A DNA stretch of 50,048 bases, taken from NCBI GenBank assembly GCA_964573705.1, contig CAZNLT010000017.1, forward strand, positions 1 to 50,048, given 5' to 3'. A model generated the notes under the pieces. That model made no database searches and had not been told where the DNA came from. It was given only the letters and a program-made list of their open reading frames with translations. The position numbers and the translations under genes were made by a program. Every line of letters begins with the position of its first letter. Position 1 is the first letter of the stretch. Of this stretch, positions 1 through 9,800 are shown piece by piece. The stretch comes from JAABSQ01 sp964573705 (GTDB taxonomy: Bacteria > Desulfobacterota > Desulfobacteria > Desulfobacterales > Desulfococcaceae).

Positions 1-20
1 CTGTGCATATATTTCTGTAC

Positions 21-118
21 CTGATGTTGTAGGGGCAATCCCCCTGTGGTTGCCCTGATGTTGTAGGGGCAATCCCCCTGTGGTTGCCCCGGCTAAGGGC
101 AGGCACGGGGGCCTGCCC
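21..118. repeat. Tandem 34-bp palindromic repeats plus a related hairpin
   Basis: Two identical 34-bp units lie head to tail at 21-54 and 55-88. Each contains an inverted repeat with arms ggggcaa and ttgcccc. A third, related hairpin follows at 97-118 with arms gggcaggc and gcctgccc around a 6-base loop. The whole array sits downstream of the minus-strand SHOCT gene, which ends at 167. From memory, G+C-rich palindromes of this look are dispersed between genes in many Desulfobacterota and other genomes; that is not tested here. No gene is visible in 1-166. Confidence 0.85.
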
Positions 119-166
119 CTACGGATGTTATGAAATTATTGATGAGGTACCTGGTGTGGATCGGGA

Positions 167-760
167 TTATTCTTCGGAGACTGCGGCGGGGTCTTCTTCC
201 GGTTCGGCTTCGCAAAAGTGTCGGATCAGGGCGGCCTTGAGCCGTTGAAACTCATCGGGGTCGATGACCCCTTCCTCTTTAAGGGCGGAAAGTTCCCTCA
301 ATTGGCGAACCGGATCGGTTTTGGCGTGGGAAGGGTCTGAAGCCTCGGTAATCAGCCGGGGCGGATCACCGGTATGGGGAAGGGCGGAAGGGGATCGGCG
401 GCCGCCGTAAGAGAAGGTGAGCAGGCCGTTGAAGAAATCGATTTCCACCGGTTCGCCTTGCCGGGCCCGGTCCCGGGCATCACCAAGGGCCAGGAAACCG
501 TCCCGCCGAATCTTTCCAAGGACCCGAAAGATCCATTTGCCGAGATAAAAGATCGCCAGACCCAGAAGGAGGATGCCGCCGCCCAGAATCAGAAACCGGA
601 AGTCCATCACCCCCTGAATCAGCACCACCACGAAAGCGCCCAGGAGCGGGATTGCGAACAGGGCGATGATGATGATATAGAACAGCCCGAGGCTCGACAT
701 CATATAGATCTGGCGCCGCATGTAATCGCCGGAGAGTTTTTTCTTAAACCAGGTCCACAC
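167..760 (-). CDS. Two-helix membrane protein with C-terminal SHOCT domain
   Basis: A 197-residue protein of unknown function. I chose the GTG at 760 because a GAGGAG ribosome site lies 10 bases upstream; a longer frame reaching 1192 would run into mutY on the other strand. The N-terminal half has two hydrophobic segments at roughly residues 20-45 and 48-72, separated by a very short turn and followed by a basic stretch. The last 45 residues carry a SHOCT-type short helical motif (DPVRQLRELSALKEEGVIDP, then an F-x-x-L-K-A-A-L-I pattern) and an acidic tail. SHOCT domains are usually found at protein ends and are thought to mediate oligomerisation. The gene is divergent from mutY, 141 bp away. 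Membrane location is inferred from the hydrophobic segments. Confidence 0.75.
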   Translation of the reverse strand: MWTWFKKKLSGDYMRRQIYMMSSLGLFYIIIIALFAIPLLGAFVVVLIQGVMDFRFLILGGGILLLGLAIFYLGKWIFRVLGKIRRDGFLALGDARDRARQGEPVEIDFFNGLLTFSYGGRRSPSALPHTGDPPRLITEASDPSHAKTDPVRQLRELSALKEEGVIDPDEFQRLKAALIRHFCEAEPEEDPAAVSEE

Positions 761-901
761 CGGTGGAGCTCCTCTCAGTTGGGTTCGGGAAAAGAACCAT
801 CGAAGGGAAGGGGCCGGCCCGTCAATTCTCAGGTTTTTTACTGTGCTGGAATATAGCGCCCGAAACCCTAAAGAATCAACCGCTTTCTTGTTGAACTCGA
901 T

Positions 902-2053
902 ATGCAGCCATCCGAATTGAAAACCAACCGAATCAATCGTATTCGAGAACCGCTGGTCCAGTGGTACCGGATGCACCATCGACGATTGCCCTGGCGGGAA
1001 ACAGCCGATCCCTATGCCATCTGGGTGTCGGAGGTGATGCTGCAGCAGACCCGGGTCAATACGGTCCTGCCCTATTACGCCGATTTCATGGCCCGGTTTC
1101 CCGATGTTGAATCCCTGGCCGGGGCGGAGGCTCAGGAGGTCCTCAAAATCTGGGAGGGGTTGGGATATTATGCCCGGGCCCGAAACCTGCACAGGGCGGC
1201 CCGGGTGGTGGTGGCCGAATACCGGGGGAAAATCCCCGATGACTGGGACACCTTCAAACGATTACCGGGGGTGGGGGAGTATATCGCTTCCGCCGTGCAG
1301 AGCATCGCCTTCGAGGGTCGACATGCGGTGGTGGACGGCAATGTCAAACGGGTCCTGGCGCGGCTTCTGGCCCTGGACGCGCCGGCCAACGCCGCGCCCT
1401 CCTATACCGTATTCAAGGGGCTGGCGACCCGGTTGCTGGACCCGTCCTTACCCGGGATTTTCAACCAGGCGATGATGGAGTTGGGGGCCCTGATCTGCCG
1501 GCCGGTCAATCCCGGTTGTGTCGGGTGCCCGCTTCGGTGGGAGTGCCGGGCCTTTCAGATCGGCTCGGTGGAGGAGTATCCCCGAAGAATTCAAAAAAAG
1601 CCGACCCCGACCCGAAAGCTGGTGGCCGGGGTGATCTGCCGCAACGGCGAGCTGCTGATCACCCGGCGGCCGTCCGAGGGGCTTCTCGGAGGGCTGTGGG
1701 AATTCCCGGGCGGAGAGATTCTGCCCGGCGAAGAGGCCCCGCAAGCCTTGGTCCGCCGCATTCGAGAGACCACCGGTCTCGACGTGACGGTGGACGCCTT
1801 CCTGACCCGGGTCCGCCACGCCTATACCCATTTCAAAGTGGTTCTGGAGGTGTTTTACTGCCGATACCAATCCGGAGAGGTTGAATTGGCCGGCCCCCAG
1901 GATCATCGCTGGATTCTCATGAATGAGATCGAGGAGTATCCTTTTCCCAAAGTGAACCGTAAATTCATCCCGCTCATCGAAGGCGGGCCTGCCCAGAAAC
2001 TGCTTCGGTTCCGAAACTCAGGTTCATCCGGCCGAACAGCTTCCGATCGATAA
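902..2053 (+). CDS. mutY: A/G-specific adenine DNA glycosylase MutY
   Basis: A 383-residue base-excision-repair enzyme that removes adenine mispaired with 8-oxoguanine. The N-terminal HhH-GPD domain carries the family motif SEVMLQQTRV, which includes the catalytic Glu, and the VDGNVKRV segment that supplies the catalytic Asp. The [4Fe-4S] loop is complete, with Cys199, 206, 209 and 215 in C-x6-C-x2-C-x5-C spacing. From about residue 235 a NUDIX-like domain follows (WEFPGGEILPGEE), the 8-oxoG recognition module typical of MutY. Length is close to the family norm. No strong ribosome site precedes the ATG, but the conserved sequence begins shortly after it. It converges with rsmG, leaving 128 bp between the two stop codons in which I see no convincing gene. 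Confidence 0.96.
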   Translation: MQPSELKTNRINRIREPLVQWYRMHHRRLPWRETADPYAIWVSEVMLQQTRVNTVLPYYADFMARFPDVESLAGAEAQEVLKIWEGLGYYARARNLHRAARVVVAEYRGKIPDDWDTFKRLPGVGEYIASAVQSIAFEGRHAVVDGNVKRVLARLLALDAPANAAPSYTVFKGLATRLLDPSLPGIFNQAMMELGALICRPVNPGCVGCPLRWECRAFQIGSVEEYPRRIQKKPTPTRKLVAGVICRNGELLITRRPSEGLLGGLWEFPGGEILPGEEAPQALVRRIRETTGLDVTVDAFLTRVRHAYTHFKVVLEVFYCRYQSGEVELAGPQDHRWILMNEIEEYPFPKVNRKFIPLIEGGPAQKLLRFRNSGSSGRTASDR

Positions 2054-2181
2054 CCGGCCCCGGAACGAATTCCGCAGCCGGTGTTATTTCCATCCTCTGG
2101 TTTTTGGGGCATTCGAGGCGGGCATACCGGAGCGGGTCTTTGAAGAAGCGGGTGGTAAAGCGAAAGAAACCGAAGCACCGC

Positions 2182-2898
2182 TCAGCCGGGCCGGACCGGC
2201 TGTACTCGATCTCCTTCGGTCTGCCGCCGATGCACCAACCTGACGAGGGTTCGCCGGGAACCCTCAACCGGAAGGGTATAGGTTTTTTCCTCCCAACGGA
2301 AAAAGGGGCCGGTTTTTTCCAGGAGCCGGGCCAGATCCTCCCGTTCTTTCGAAGCGAGATCGCCCTTCATGGCGATCAATGTCCCGCCCTCTGACAGAAG
2401 TGGCCGGGCCAGTTCCACAAACCGGTCGAGGGCGGTGAGGGCCCGACAGAGGATCACCTGGTAGGCATTGGCATGGACGGCATCCGTTTCGATCATTTCC
2501 TCGGCACGGCAATGACGGGCCTCGATTCCCTTCAGGTTCAAGTCCCGAATAACGGTCTTCAGGAAATGGATCTTTTTTCTGACCCCGTCGATCAGGGTGA
2601 CCGAAAGGGTCGGGCAAGCCACCTTCAATGGAATTCCCGGAAATCCGCCGCCGGAACCGATGTCGAGGACCCTGGTATCGGCGGGGACCCATTCGGTCGG
2701 GGCCAGGGAATCGATGAAATGGCGAATCGCCACCGTTTTCGGGTCGGTGATTCGCGTCAGATTGATTCGGCGGTTCCAGGCAAGCAGGTCCCGTCCGTGA
2801 ACGGCCAATTGCCCGGTCTGGCGGCGGTCGAGGTGAACCCCGAATTCATCCGCGCCTTTCCGGATGAGGGACACCCATTCCGAAGATCCGATCTCCAT
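2182..2898 (-). CDS. rsmG: 16S rRNA (guanine-527-N7)-methyltransferase RsmG
   Basis: A 238-residue SAM-dependent methyltransferase that modifies G527 of 16S rRNA; in E. coli its loss gives low-level streptomycin resistance. The SAM-binding motif I is clear (VLDIGSGGGFPGIPL). It is preceded by the family's N-terminal signature NLTRI followed by RHFIDSL, and later by the conserved KGDL near residue 195. Length is slightly above the usual ~210-220. It starts 9 bp after the stop of the CoA-transferase/GNAT gene on the same strand, so the two are probably cotranscribed. In many bacteria rsmG sits with mnmG and parAB; that neighbourhood is absent here. Confidence 0.95.
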   Translation of the reverse strand: MEIGSSEWVSLIRKGADEFGVHLDRRQTGQLAVHGRDLLAWNRRINLTRITDPKTVAIRHFIDSLAPTEWVPADTRVLDIGSGGGFPGIPLKVACPTLSVTLIDGVRKKIHFLKTVIRDLNLKGIEARHCRAEEMIETDAVHANAYQVILCRALTALDRFVELARPLLSEGGTLIAMKGDLASKEREDLARLLEKTGPFFRWEEKTYTLPVEGSRRTLVRLVHRRQTEGDRVQPVRPG

Positions 2899-2907
2899 GG
2901 TTCAGGA

Positions 2908-4803
2908 TTAAACCTCCGGCTCTCTGGCCCGGGTCTTTGGCTTGTCTTTGTCGTCGAAGTCCATATAGATCAGGATATCGCCGCTGCTGGAGACCACCTT
3001 GGCATTGGGATACCGCTTTTTGAAGACATGGAGCATGGCGGAATTTTCCCGAAGGGTGGTGGCGATAAACCCGGTGTAGTCGTTGTCCCGGGCGATGACC
3101 TCGAGCTGCTCCAGAAGGTAGGAGGCGATGCCCATGCCCTGGTAATCCTCCCTCACCACGAATGCGACTTCCGCTCTTTCCGCCTCGGCGTCGGCATAGG
3201 AGCCGATGGCGATCAGCTCTTTGTGGCGTTTGCGGTGAACCAGCCCGACGATGGACATATTGCGCTTGTAGTCGACGCTGGCGTATTGTTTCTGAAGCAC
3301 TTCGTGGGAAAAGATCTTCATTTTATAAAAAAACCGGTAATAGATGGTCTTTTCCTGAAGGGAGTAGAAAAAATTGCGGTAGGCGAATTCATCCGACGGA
3401 AAAAGGGGGCGAAACAGCACGGTCTTCCCGTTTTTGAGTACCCGGGTGGTTTTGTAACCCTCCAGAAAAATGAGGTCCTCGGTAGAGGGCGGAAGCTGGT
3501 CGGCGAAGATGAAGCGCCGCTTTTTGGCCTCTTCCACCAATTCTTCCCGAAACTTGGGATGGGCGATCTGGACCAGCTCCATCACCCGCTGGTAAATGGA
3601 CTTGCCCTGAAGCTCCGCGATGCCGTATTCGGTGATGACGATATCCACGTCGGCCCGGGTGGTGGCCACCCCGGCCCCCTCGCTGAGGCTGGGCACGATG
3701 CGGGAGACCCGGCCGTTCTGGGCCGTAGACGGAAGGGCGATAACGGAGAACCCGCCTTTGGACATGGCGCTGCCCCGCAAAAAGTCGACCTGATCGCCGA
3801 TCCCGCTGTAAAACTTGTTGCCGATGGAATCCGAGCAGACCTGACCGGTCAGGTCCACCTCCAGGGCCGAGCTGATGGAGATCAGGTTGTCGTTACGGGC
3901 GATGACGGTGGGATCATTGACATAATCCGAGGACCGGAAATAGAACATCGGGTTGTTGTCCACGAATTCATATAGCTCCTGAGAGCCCATCACCAGAGAG
4001 GCCACCACCCGCCCGGGAATGAGGGTCTTTTTCTTGTTGGTGATCACCTTTTTCTTGAGCAGGGGAAGAAGCCCGTCGGTGATGACCTGGGTGTGGATGC
4101 CCAGCTCCTTTTTTTTGTCCAGATACGGCAGGATTTCATTGGGCAGATGGCCGAAGCCGATCTGAAGGGTGGCCTCGTCTTCCACCACTTCCGACACGAA
4201 ATGGCCGATTCGCCGGGTGATTTCATTCTGCTTTCGGGTCGACAGGGATTCCACGAGGGGTTCCTCATGGAGGACCAGATAATCGATTTCATCGATGTGG
4301 ACGAAGCTGTCTCCCCAGGTCTTGGGCATTCGGGGGTTGACCTGGGCGATGACGGTTTTGGCCGACTCCATGCCCGATCGGGTGATATCCACCGACACCC
4401 CGAGGCTGCAATACCCGAATTTATCCGGCGGGCTCACCTGAACCAGGGCCACATCGAGGCCGATGCGCTTGCTGTAGAACAGGGTCGGAATCTGAGAGAG
4501 ATAGGTGGGCAGGTAATCGAGCTTGCCTTCGGCGGCGGCATTCCGCAGGGCGCGGCTGATGAAAAAGAGCTTGAGGGAAAACCGCCTCAAAAAGGAGTCC
4601 TCCTCGATGAACTGTGAAAAGGTGGAGGAGAGCATCTGATACACCATAATATCCTGCATGTTCAGGTCCTGAACCATGGTTTTGATCAGGTGCTGGGGTT
4701 CTCCGCATCCGGTGCCGACGAAGATCCGGCTGCCCCGTTTGATTTTGGAGACGGCGGTTTCCGCGCTGACGACTTTTTCCGGGCAATATTTCTGTAGATC
4801 CAT
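2908..4803 (-). CDS. Acetyl-CoA hydrolase/CoA-transferase fused to a C-terminal GNAT domain
   Basis: A 631-residue fusion. Residues ~1-450 match the acetyl-CoA hydrolase/4-hydroxybutyrate CoA-transferase family: the segment SALEVDLTGQV contains the Glu that forms the glutamyl-CoA thioester in this family, and the C-terminal signatures DIVITEYGIAELQGKS and AHPKFREELV are present. Residues ~460-615 form a GNAT acetyltransferase fold with the acetyl-CoA loop EDYQGMGIASYLLEQL. The ATG at 4803 is preceded by AAGGAG at 7-base spacing; a TTG at 4821 is in frame but overlaps that ribosome site. The substrate cannot be read from sequence. CoA transfer among short acids or hydroxyacids is likely for the first part, and protein or small-molecule acetylation for the second. 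It leads an operon with rsmG. Confidence 0.88.
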   Translation of the reverse strand: MDLQKYCPEKVVSAETAVSKIKRGSRIFVGTGCGEPQHLIKTMVQDLNMQDIMVYQMLSSTFSQFIEEDSFLRRFSLKLFFISRALRNAAAEGKLDYLPTYLSQIPTLFYSKRIGLDVALVQVSPPDKFGYCSLGVSVDITRSGMESAKTVIAQVNPRMPKTWGDSFVHIDEIDYLVLHEEPLVESLSTRKQNEITRRIGHFVSEVVEDEATLQIGFGHLPNEILPYLDKKKELGIHTQVITDGLLPLLKKKVITNKKKTLIPGRVVASLVMGSQELYEFVDNNPMFYFRSSDYVNDPTVIARNDNLISISSALEVDLTGQVCSDSIGNKFYSGIGDQVDFLRGSAMSKGGFSVIALPSTAQNGRVSRIVPSLSEGAGVATTRADVDIVITEYGIAELQGKSIYQRVMELVQIAHPKFREELVEEAKKRRFIFADQLPPSTEDLIFLEGYKTTRVLKNGKTVLFRPLFPSDEFAYRNFFYSLQEKTIYYRFFYKMKIFSHEVLQKQYASVDYKRNMSIVGLVHRKRHKELIAIGSYADAEAERAEVAFVVREDYQGMGIASYLLEQLEVIARDNDYTGFIATTLRENSAMLHVFKKRYPNAKVVSSSGDILIYMDFDDKDKPKTRAREPEV

Positions 4804-4937
4804 TGGGTTCTCCTTGCTCAAGAGTAGAATTGGGATTCATATCCTCCATATCGATCGATTAGTCAATACGCAACCATACCCCTGCGGCAGCCGAATACGG
4901 ATTCGGCCGTTGTTCGGGTATCCGATTGTTCGGCGCG

Positions 4938-5001
4938 GATCATCGTTTCGGCCAAGCCTGAATGCCGGAATGATTGACAGATGGCTGAAACGGGGATCAT
5001 G
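4938..5001. repeat. Imperfect palindrome, left copy of the element flanking the lipid-synthase genes
   Basis: The left arm, gatcatcgtttcggcca, pairs with the right arm, tggctgaaacggggatc, across a ~27-base centre containing aagcctga. The same left arm, the same aagcctga centre and the same right-arm core (gctgaaacgg versus gccgaaacgg) recur at 13902-13955, just past the end of the synthase gene. On the plus strand this copy is followed by a T-rich run (5003-5017), so it could terminate transcription entering from the left. It lies in the 381-bp gap between the divergent CoA-transferase and pfaD genes. The rest of that gap holds a promoter candidate and no gene. Confidence 0.7.
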
Positions 5002-5040
5002 TCTTTTTTTCCTTTTTCGATACGCCATCGCTGATCCGGC

Positions 5041-5069
5041 TTGACACGTACAGCGGATTTATTTAAACT
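5041..5069 (+). promoter_or_regulatory. Sigma-70-type promoter for the pfaD-synthase operon
   Basis: A perfect TTGACA at 5041-5046 is followed after 17 bases by TAAACT (5064-5069), which matches 4 of 6 consensus positions. It lies 115 bp upstream of the pfaD start in an A+T-rich stretch, and points toward pfaD. No operator was recognised. Confidence 0.6.
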
Positions 5070-5184
5070 ACCAAATTTTAGAGAAAAATAATTTGTGTTG
5101 GTTATGAGGTTGTTATCTCAGGGAATTTGTCGCCCCGTACCGATGCCGTCACCTCGAACCCCTTCTTTTCGGAATAGAGATTGA

Positions 5185-6843
5185 GTGTCTGATTCAGCTG
5201 AAAACGCGAGAACCGCCGGATGGTGGGAGCCGGGCGAAACAGCGCCTGAAACCGGAGCTTCAGCCGTTCGGCGGGCCATCCTGAATGTAAACCGCCCGGT
5301 GATTTTGATCCGCCGCAACGGCGACCTGGCGGTGGGCAAGGGCGGCCGGGTGGTTCTCGGTGAAGCGCCTTCCGGCGGCGCCCATCTGTATCCGGTCTGC
5401 GCCTACGTTCCTCCGCTTCACCCCGGGGACCTGGGGGACCCGACCTTTCGGAAACGCTATCATCTACAATATGCCTACGTGGTCGGGGCCATGGCCAACG
5501 GCATCACCTCGGTGGAGATGGTCGAGGCGGCGGGTCGGGCCGGCATGATCGGTTTTTTCGGGGCCGCGGGCCTGTCTCTGGAAGAGATCGAGGCCGCCGT
5601 GGACCAGCTTCAACAGCGACTGGAGGGCCGTCCGTTCGGGTCCAACCTGATCCACAGCCCTGCCCAACCGGATCATGAGGCCGGGGTGGTGGACCTTTAT
5701 CTGAGAAAAGGAGTGCGGCTGGTAAGCGCATCGGCTTACCTGGGGCTCACCCTTCCCCTGGTCGAATACCGGGTCAAGGGGATCTACCGGGATGACCACG
5801 GAAACATCATCTGCCCCAACAAGGTGATCGCCAAGGTCTCCCGGATCGAGGTGGCCGAAAAGTTTTTCGCCCCGCCTCCCGAGAAATTGCTTGCAAAATT
5901 GGTGAATGCGGGGCGGATCACCGCCCGGGAGGCCGAGTTGGCCCGATCCATCCCGATGGCGGAGGACCTGACCGCCGAAGCCGATTCCGGCGGCCACACC
6001 GACAATCGACCCGCCATCGCCCTCTTGCCCACCATGATCGCGGGCCGGGACCGGGCCATGGCTCGGTATAATTATGAAAACCCGATCTGCGTCGGCCTCG
6101 GGGGCGGGATCTCCACACCGGAGTCCGCAGCCGCGGCGTTTGCCATGGGGGCGGCCTATGTGCTGACCGGGTCGGTGAATCAGTCCTGCCTGGAGGCCGG
6201 CACCTCCCGGGAGGTCTGCGTCATGCTCTCCGAGGCGGGGCAGGCGGACATCACCATGGCCCCGGCCGCGGATATGTTCGAAATGGGGGTCAAGGTTCAG
6301 GTCCTGAAACGGGGGACCATGTTCGCCCTTCGGGCCGCCCGGCTGTACGAGCTTTATACCGGCTATGACCGGTATGAAGACATTCCCGAAAAACAGCGGG
6401 AAACGCTGGAGCGGGATATCCTTCGGTGCGGCTTTCAAGAGGCCTGGGACCAGACCCGGTCTTTTTTTATGAAGCGGGACCCGAAACAGATCGAGCGGGC
6501 CGACCGGGACCCCATGCATAAAATGGCGCTGGTCTTTCGGTCTTATCTGGGGCAATCCTCCCGGTGGGCCGCCATGGGGGATCCGACCCGAAAAATCGAC
6601 TACCAGATCTGGTGCGGACCCTCCCTGGGCGCCTTCAATGAATGGGTCCGGGGCAGTTTTCTGGAAAAACCCGAAAACCGGCGAACCGTCACCGTAGCCA
6701 TGAATCTGCTCTACGGCGCGGCCCTGGTCACCCGGGTCAACTGGATTCGATATCAGGGGGTGGTCCCGGACCATGAAGCGGTCCGTTTCAGCCCCATGGA
6801 ATTGTCTGACATCAACACCGCACTTGAAGCACCAACCGGATAA
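5185..6843 (+). CDS. pfaD: PfaD-family FMN-dependent trans-acting enoyl reductase
   Basis: A 552-residue member of the PfaD subgroup of the nitronate monooxygenase/FabK-like TIM-barrel flavoproteins. In polyunsaturated fatty acid and related synthases this enzyme acts in trans on the carrier-protein-bound enoyl chain. Supporting segments are the glycine-rich phosphate-binding ICVGLGGGISTPESAAAAFAMGA, AAYVLTGSVNQSCLEAGTS, and the PfaD-typical MAPAADMFEMGVKVQVLKRG. The C-terminal ~150 residues (DPMHKMALVFRSYLG, DYQIWCGPSLGAFNEW) are the PfaD-specific extension. The start is taken as the GTG at 5185; its ribosome site is weak. The stop lies 13 bp before the synthase start, so the two genes form one operon. 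No pfaB, pfaC or phosphopantetheinyl transferase gene is in the window. Confidence 0.93.
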   Translation: MSDSAENARTAGWWEPGETAPETGASAVRRAILNVNRPVILIRRNGDLAVGKGGRVVLGEAPSGGAHLYPVCAYVPPLHPGDLGDPTFRKRYHLQYAYVVGAMANGITSVEMVEAAGRAGMIGFFGAAGLSLEEIEAAVDQLQQRLEGRPFGSNLIHSPAQPDHEAGVVDLYLRKGVRLVSASAYLGLTLPLVEYRVKGIYRDDHGNIICPNKVIAKVSRIEVAEKFFAPPPEKLLAKLVNAGRITAREAELARSIPMAEDLTAEADSGGHTDNRPAIALLPTMIAGRDRAMARYNYENPICVGLGGGISTPESAAAAFAMGAAYVLTGSVNQSCLEAGTSREVCVMLSEAGQADITMAPAADMFEMGVKVQVLKRGTMFALRAARLYELYTGYDRYEDIPEKQRETLERDILRCGFQEAWDQTRSFFMKRDPKQIERADRDPMHKMALVFRSYLGQSSRWAAMGDPTRKIDYQIWCGPSLGAFNEWVRGSFLEKPENRRTVTVAMNLLYGAALVTRVNWIRYQGVVPDHEAVRFSPMELSDINTALEAPTG

Positions 6844-6856
6844 CAAGGGAATACCA

Positions 6857-9800
6857 TTGGAACATCACTCGCACTCCAGACAAGTCAATGCACCCGTCGC
6901 GATCATCGGCATCGGCTGCCTGTTTCCCAAGGCCCCGGGTCTGAAGGACTACTGGCGGCTGATCTCCCACGCTCAGGACGCCATCACCGAGGTGCCGGAG
7001 ACCCACTGGTCGGCGGCCGATTATTTCGATCCCGATCCCAAACGGCCCGACAGCGTCTATTGCACCCGGGGCGGGTATCTCTCTCCGGTGGGCTTTGATC
7101 CTTCCGAGTTCGGGATTCCGCCGAGTTCCCTGGAGGCGACCGATACCTCCCAGCTGCTGGGCCTGTTGGCGGCCAAGGCCGCACTGGAGGATGCCGGATA
7201 CGGCGACGAACGCGACTTCAACCGGGAAAAGACCAGCGTCATTTTAGGCGTGACCGGCACCCAGGAACTGGTGATTCCGCTGGGGGCGCGGCTGGGCCAT
7301 CCCCACTGGCGGCGGGCCTTGAAGGATGCGGGGATTCCTCCGGATAAAACGGAGGAGGTGATTCAGAGAATTTCAGACGCCTATGTGCCGTGGCAGGAAA
7401 GCTCCTTTCCAGGCCTTCTGGGGAATGTGGTGGCGGGCCGGATTTCCAACCGGCTCAACCTCGGGGGCACCAACTGCGCGGTGGATGCGGCCTGCGCCAG
7501 TTCCATGAGCGCCATGCACCTGGCCCTGATGGAGCTTCAGGCGGGCCGGTCCGATATGGTGGTGACCGGCGGGGTGGACACCCTCAACGATATTTTCATG
7601 CACATGTGTTTTTCCAAAACCCCGATTCTCTCGCCCACCGGGGATGTCCGGCCCTTTTCCGCCCGGGCCGACGGTTCCCTGCTGGGAGAAGGGGTCGGGC
7701 TTCTGGTTTTCAAACGGCTTGAGGACGCCGAAAAGGACGGGGACCGGGTCTACGCCGTCATCAAAGGCCTGGGCTCTTCCAGCGACGGCCGCTCCAACAG
7801 CATTTATGCGCCCCATGCCGAGGGGCAGATGAAGGCCCTTCGCAGGGCCTATGAAGCCGCCGGTGTGGACCCCGAAACGGTGGACCTGATCGAGGCCCAC
7901 GGCACCGGCACCCGGGTCGGCGACATGGTGGAGTTCACCGCCCTTCGAGGGGTGTTCGAGGGAAAGGGCGATCAGCCGGAAAGCGGACGCCCTCAAAACT
8001 GGTGCGCCGTGGGATCGGTCAAATCGATGATCGGCCACACCAAGGCCGCGGCCGGCGCCGCCGGATTGATCAAGGCGGTGCTGTCCCTTCACCACAAAAT
8101 TCTGCCCCCGACCCTGAAGATCGAAACCCCCGATCCCAAGCTCCACATCGAGGAGAGCCCCTTTTATTTAAGTACCCGCACCCGGCCCTGGATCACCGCC
8201 GGGGGTCATCCCCGACGCTCCGGGGTGAGTTCCTTCGGGTTCGGGGGGAGCAACTTCCATATGGTGCTGGAGGAATATCAGCCTGAAAAAGAAGCGGTTT
8301 CCTGGGACGGCGCCGTAGAGATTCTGGCCCTGTCCGGGGATACCCGGCAGGAGGTGGCGGCCCGGCTTGAAAAACTGAAGCAGGAGGTGGAGGCGGGAAT
8401 CATCGATGAGGACCTCTCCTTCAAAGCCGCAGAAACCCGCAAGGAATTCTCTTCGGGTGCGCCGCACCGGCTTTTGATGGTCCTGGAAAAAACCCTGGAC
8501 CGGTTCGACGATTTCACCGAACTTCTTTCCAATGCCCTGGACGCGGTCAAGAACAACATCAAAGAGGAGACCCGCATCCTCAAAAACATCTTCTACGCAG
8601 GGCCGGTCCAGACCGGGCAGCTGGCCTTTGTTTTTCCCGGCCAGGGAAGCCAGTATGTGGATATGGGCCTGGACCTGGCCTGTCGCTTTCCCGAAGCGGT
8701 CCATGTGCTGGAACGCGCCGATGAAAGAGACAAGACCCGGCGTCTGAGCGATCTGATCTATCCCCGCTCCATCCGTATTTCAGAAGAAAAAACCGAACAG
8801 GAGAATCGGCTGCGAAGCACCGATGCGGCCCAACCGGCCATCGGTGTGGTCAACATGTTCATGACCAGAATCCTGAACCGCTTCGGGATACAGCCGGATG
8901 CGGTTTGCGGCCACAGCTTCGGGGAGCTTTGCGCCCTCTGGGCCGCCGGATGGATCGATACCGATACCCTTTTCGATCTCGCCTTTCTTCGAGGAAAGCT
9001 TATGGCCGAGGCCGGAACCGCGCATCCGGGCGCCATGACGGCGGTGAAGGCCCCGCTGGAGGAGATCGACCGCCTGATTCGATCCAAAAACCTGGATGTG
9101 GTGCTGGCCAACCGGAATTCCCCGGATCAGGGGGTGCTTTCCGGGAGTGAGGCGGCGATTCAAGAAGCGGAAGCGGCCTGTCGAGAGAAGGGGTTCGGTG
9201 TCAGACGGCTGCCGGTTTCCGCCGCCTTCCACAGCCGCATGATGGCCGAAGCGGCCCGCCCTTTTGCGGAGGCGGTGAAAGCGGCCGCGGTCACCCCCGC
9301 CGGGATTCCCGTGTTTTCCAATGCCGCAGGGACCCCATACCCGAAAGACCCCGACGCCGCCAAAGCCCTGCTCGGGGAACAGGTCCTTTCTCCGGTGGAT
9401 TTCGTCAATGAAATCAAGAATATGTTTGAATCGGGGGTGCGGACTTTTGTGGAGGTAGGCCCCAAATCGGTGCTGACCGGCCTGGTCAAAAACATTCTCA
9501 AGGGGCTTCCTTTTCATGCGATTCCCGTGGACCTTTCGGGCGGACGCCGCTTCGGAATCACCGACCTGGCGCGTCTGTTGTGCCATCTTGCGGTGCTCGG
9601 GCATGCGGTGGACCTGGAAAAATGGGAGGGTCCCGCGCGCCCCAGGCGAAAACCCCGCATGCGGATTCCGTTGACCGGCGCCAATTATCGGTCTCCATCC
9701 AAGGTTCCCAAATCGGCCCCGGCCGTTCAGAAAGTGAAAACGCTGCTTTCGGCGAAAACAGAAGAAAATACCGGGAACCGCACCCTTTCCGAACCGGAAA

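Noticed and set aside
761..1192. Minus-strand extension of the SHOCT frame across the start of mutY
   Set aside because: It is antisense to well-conserved mutY codons, and a GTG with a good ribosome site at 760 gives a compact protein.
1974..2267. A 97-codon minus-strand frame spanning the mutY-rsmG gap
   Set aside because: It overlaps conserved ends of both genes in other frames, matches no family I recognise and has no ribosome site.
2473..3975. A 500-codon plus-strand frame
   Set aside because: It is antisense to rsmG and the CoA-transferase, with the Gly/Asp/His/Phe-rich composition of a shadow frame in high-G+C DNA.
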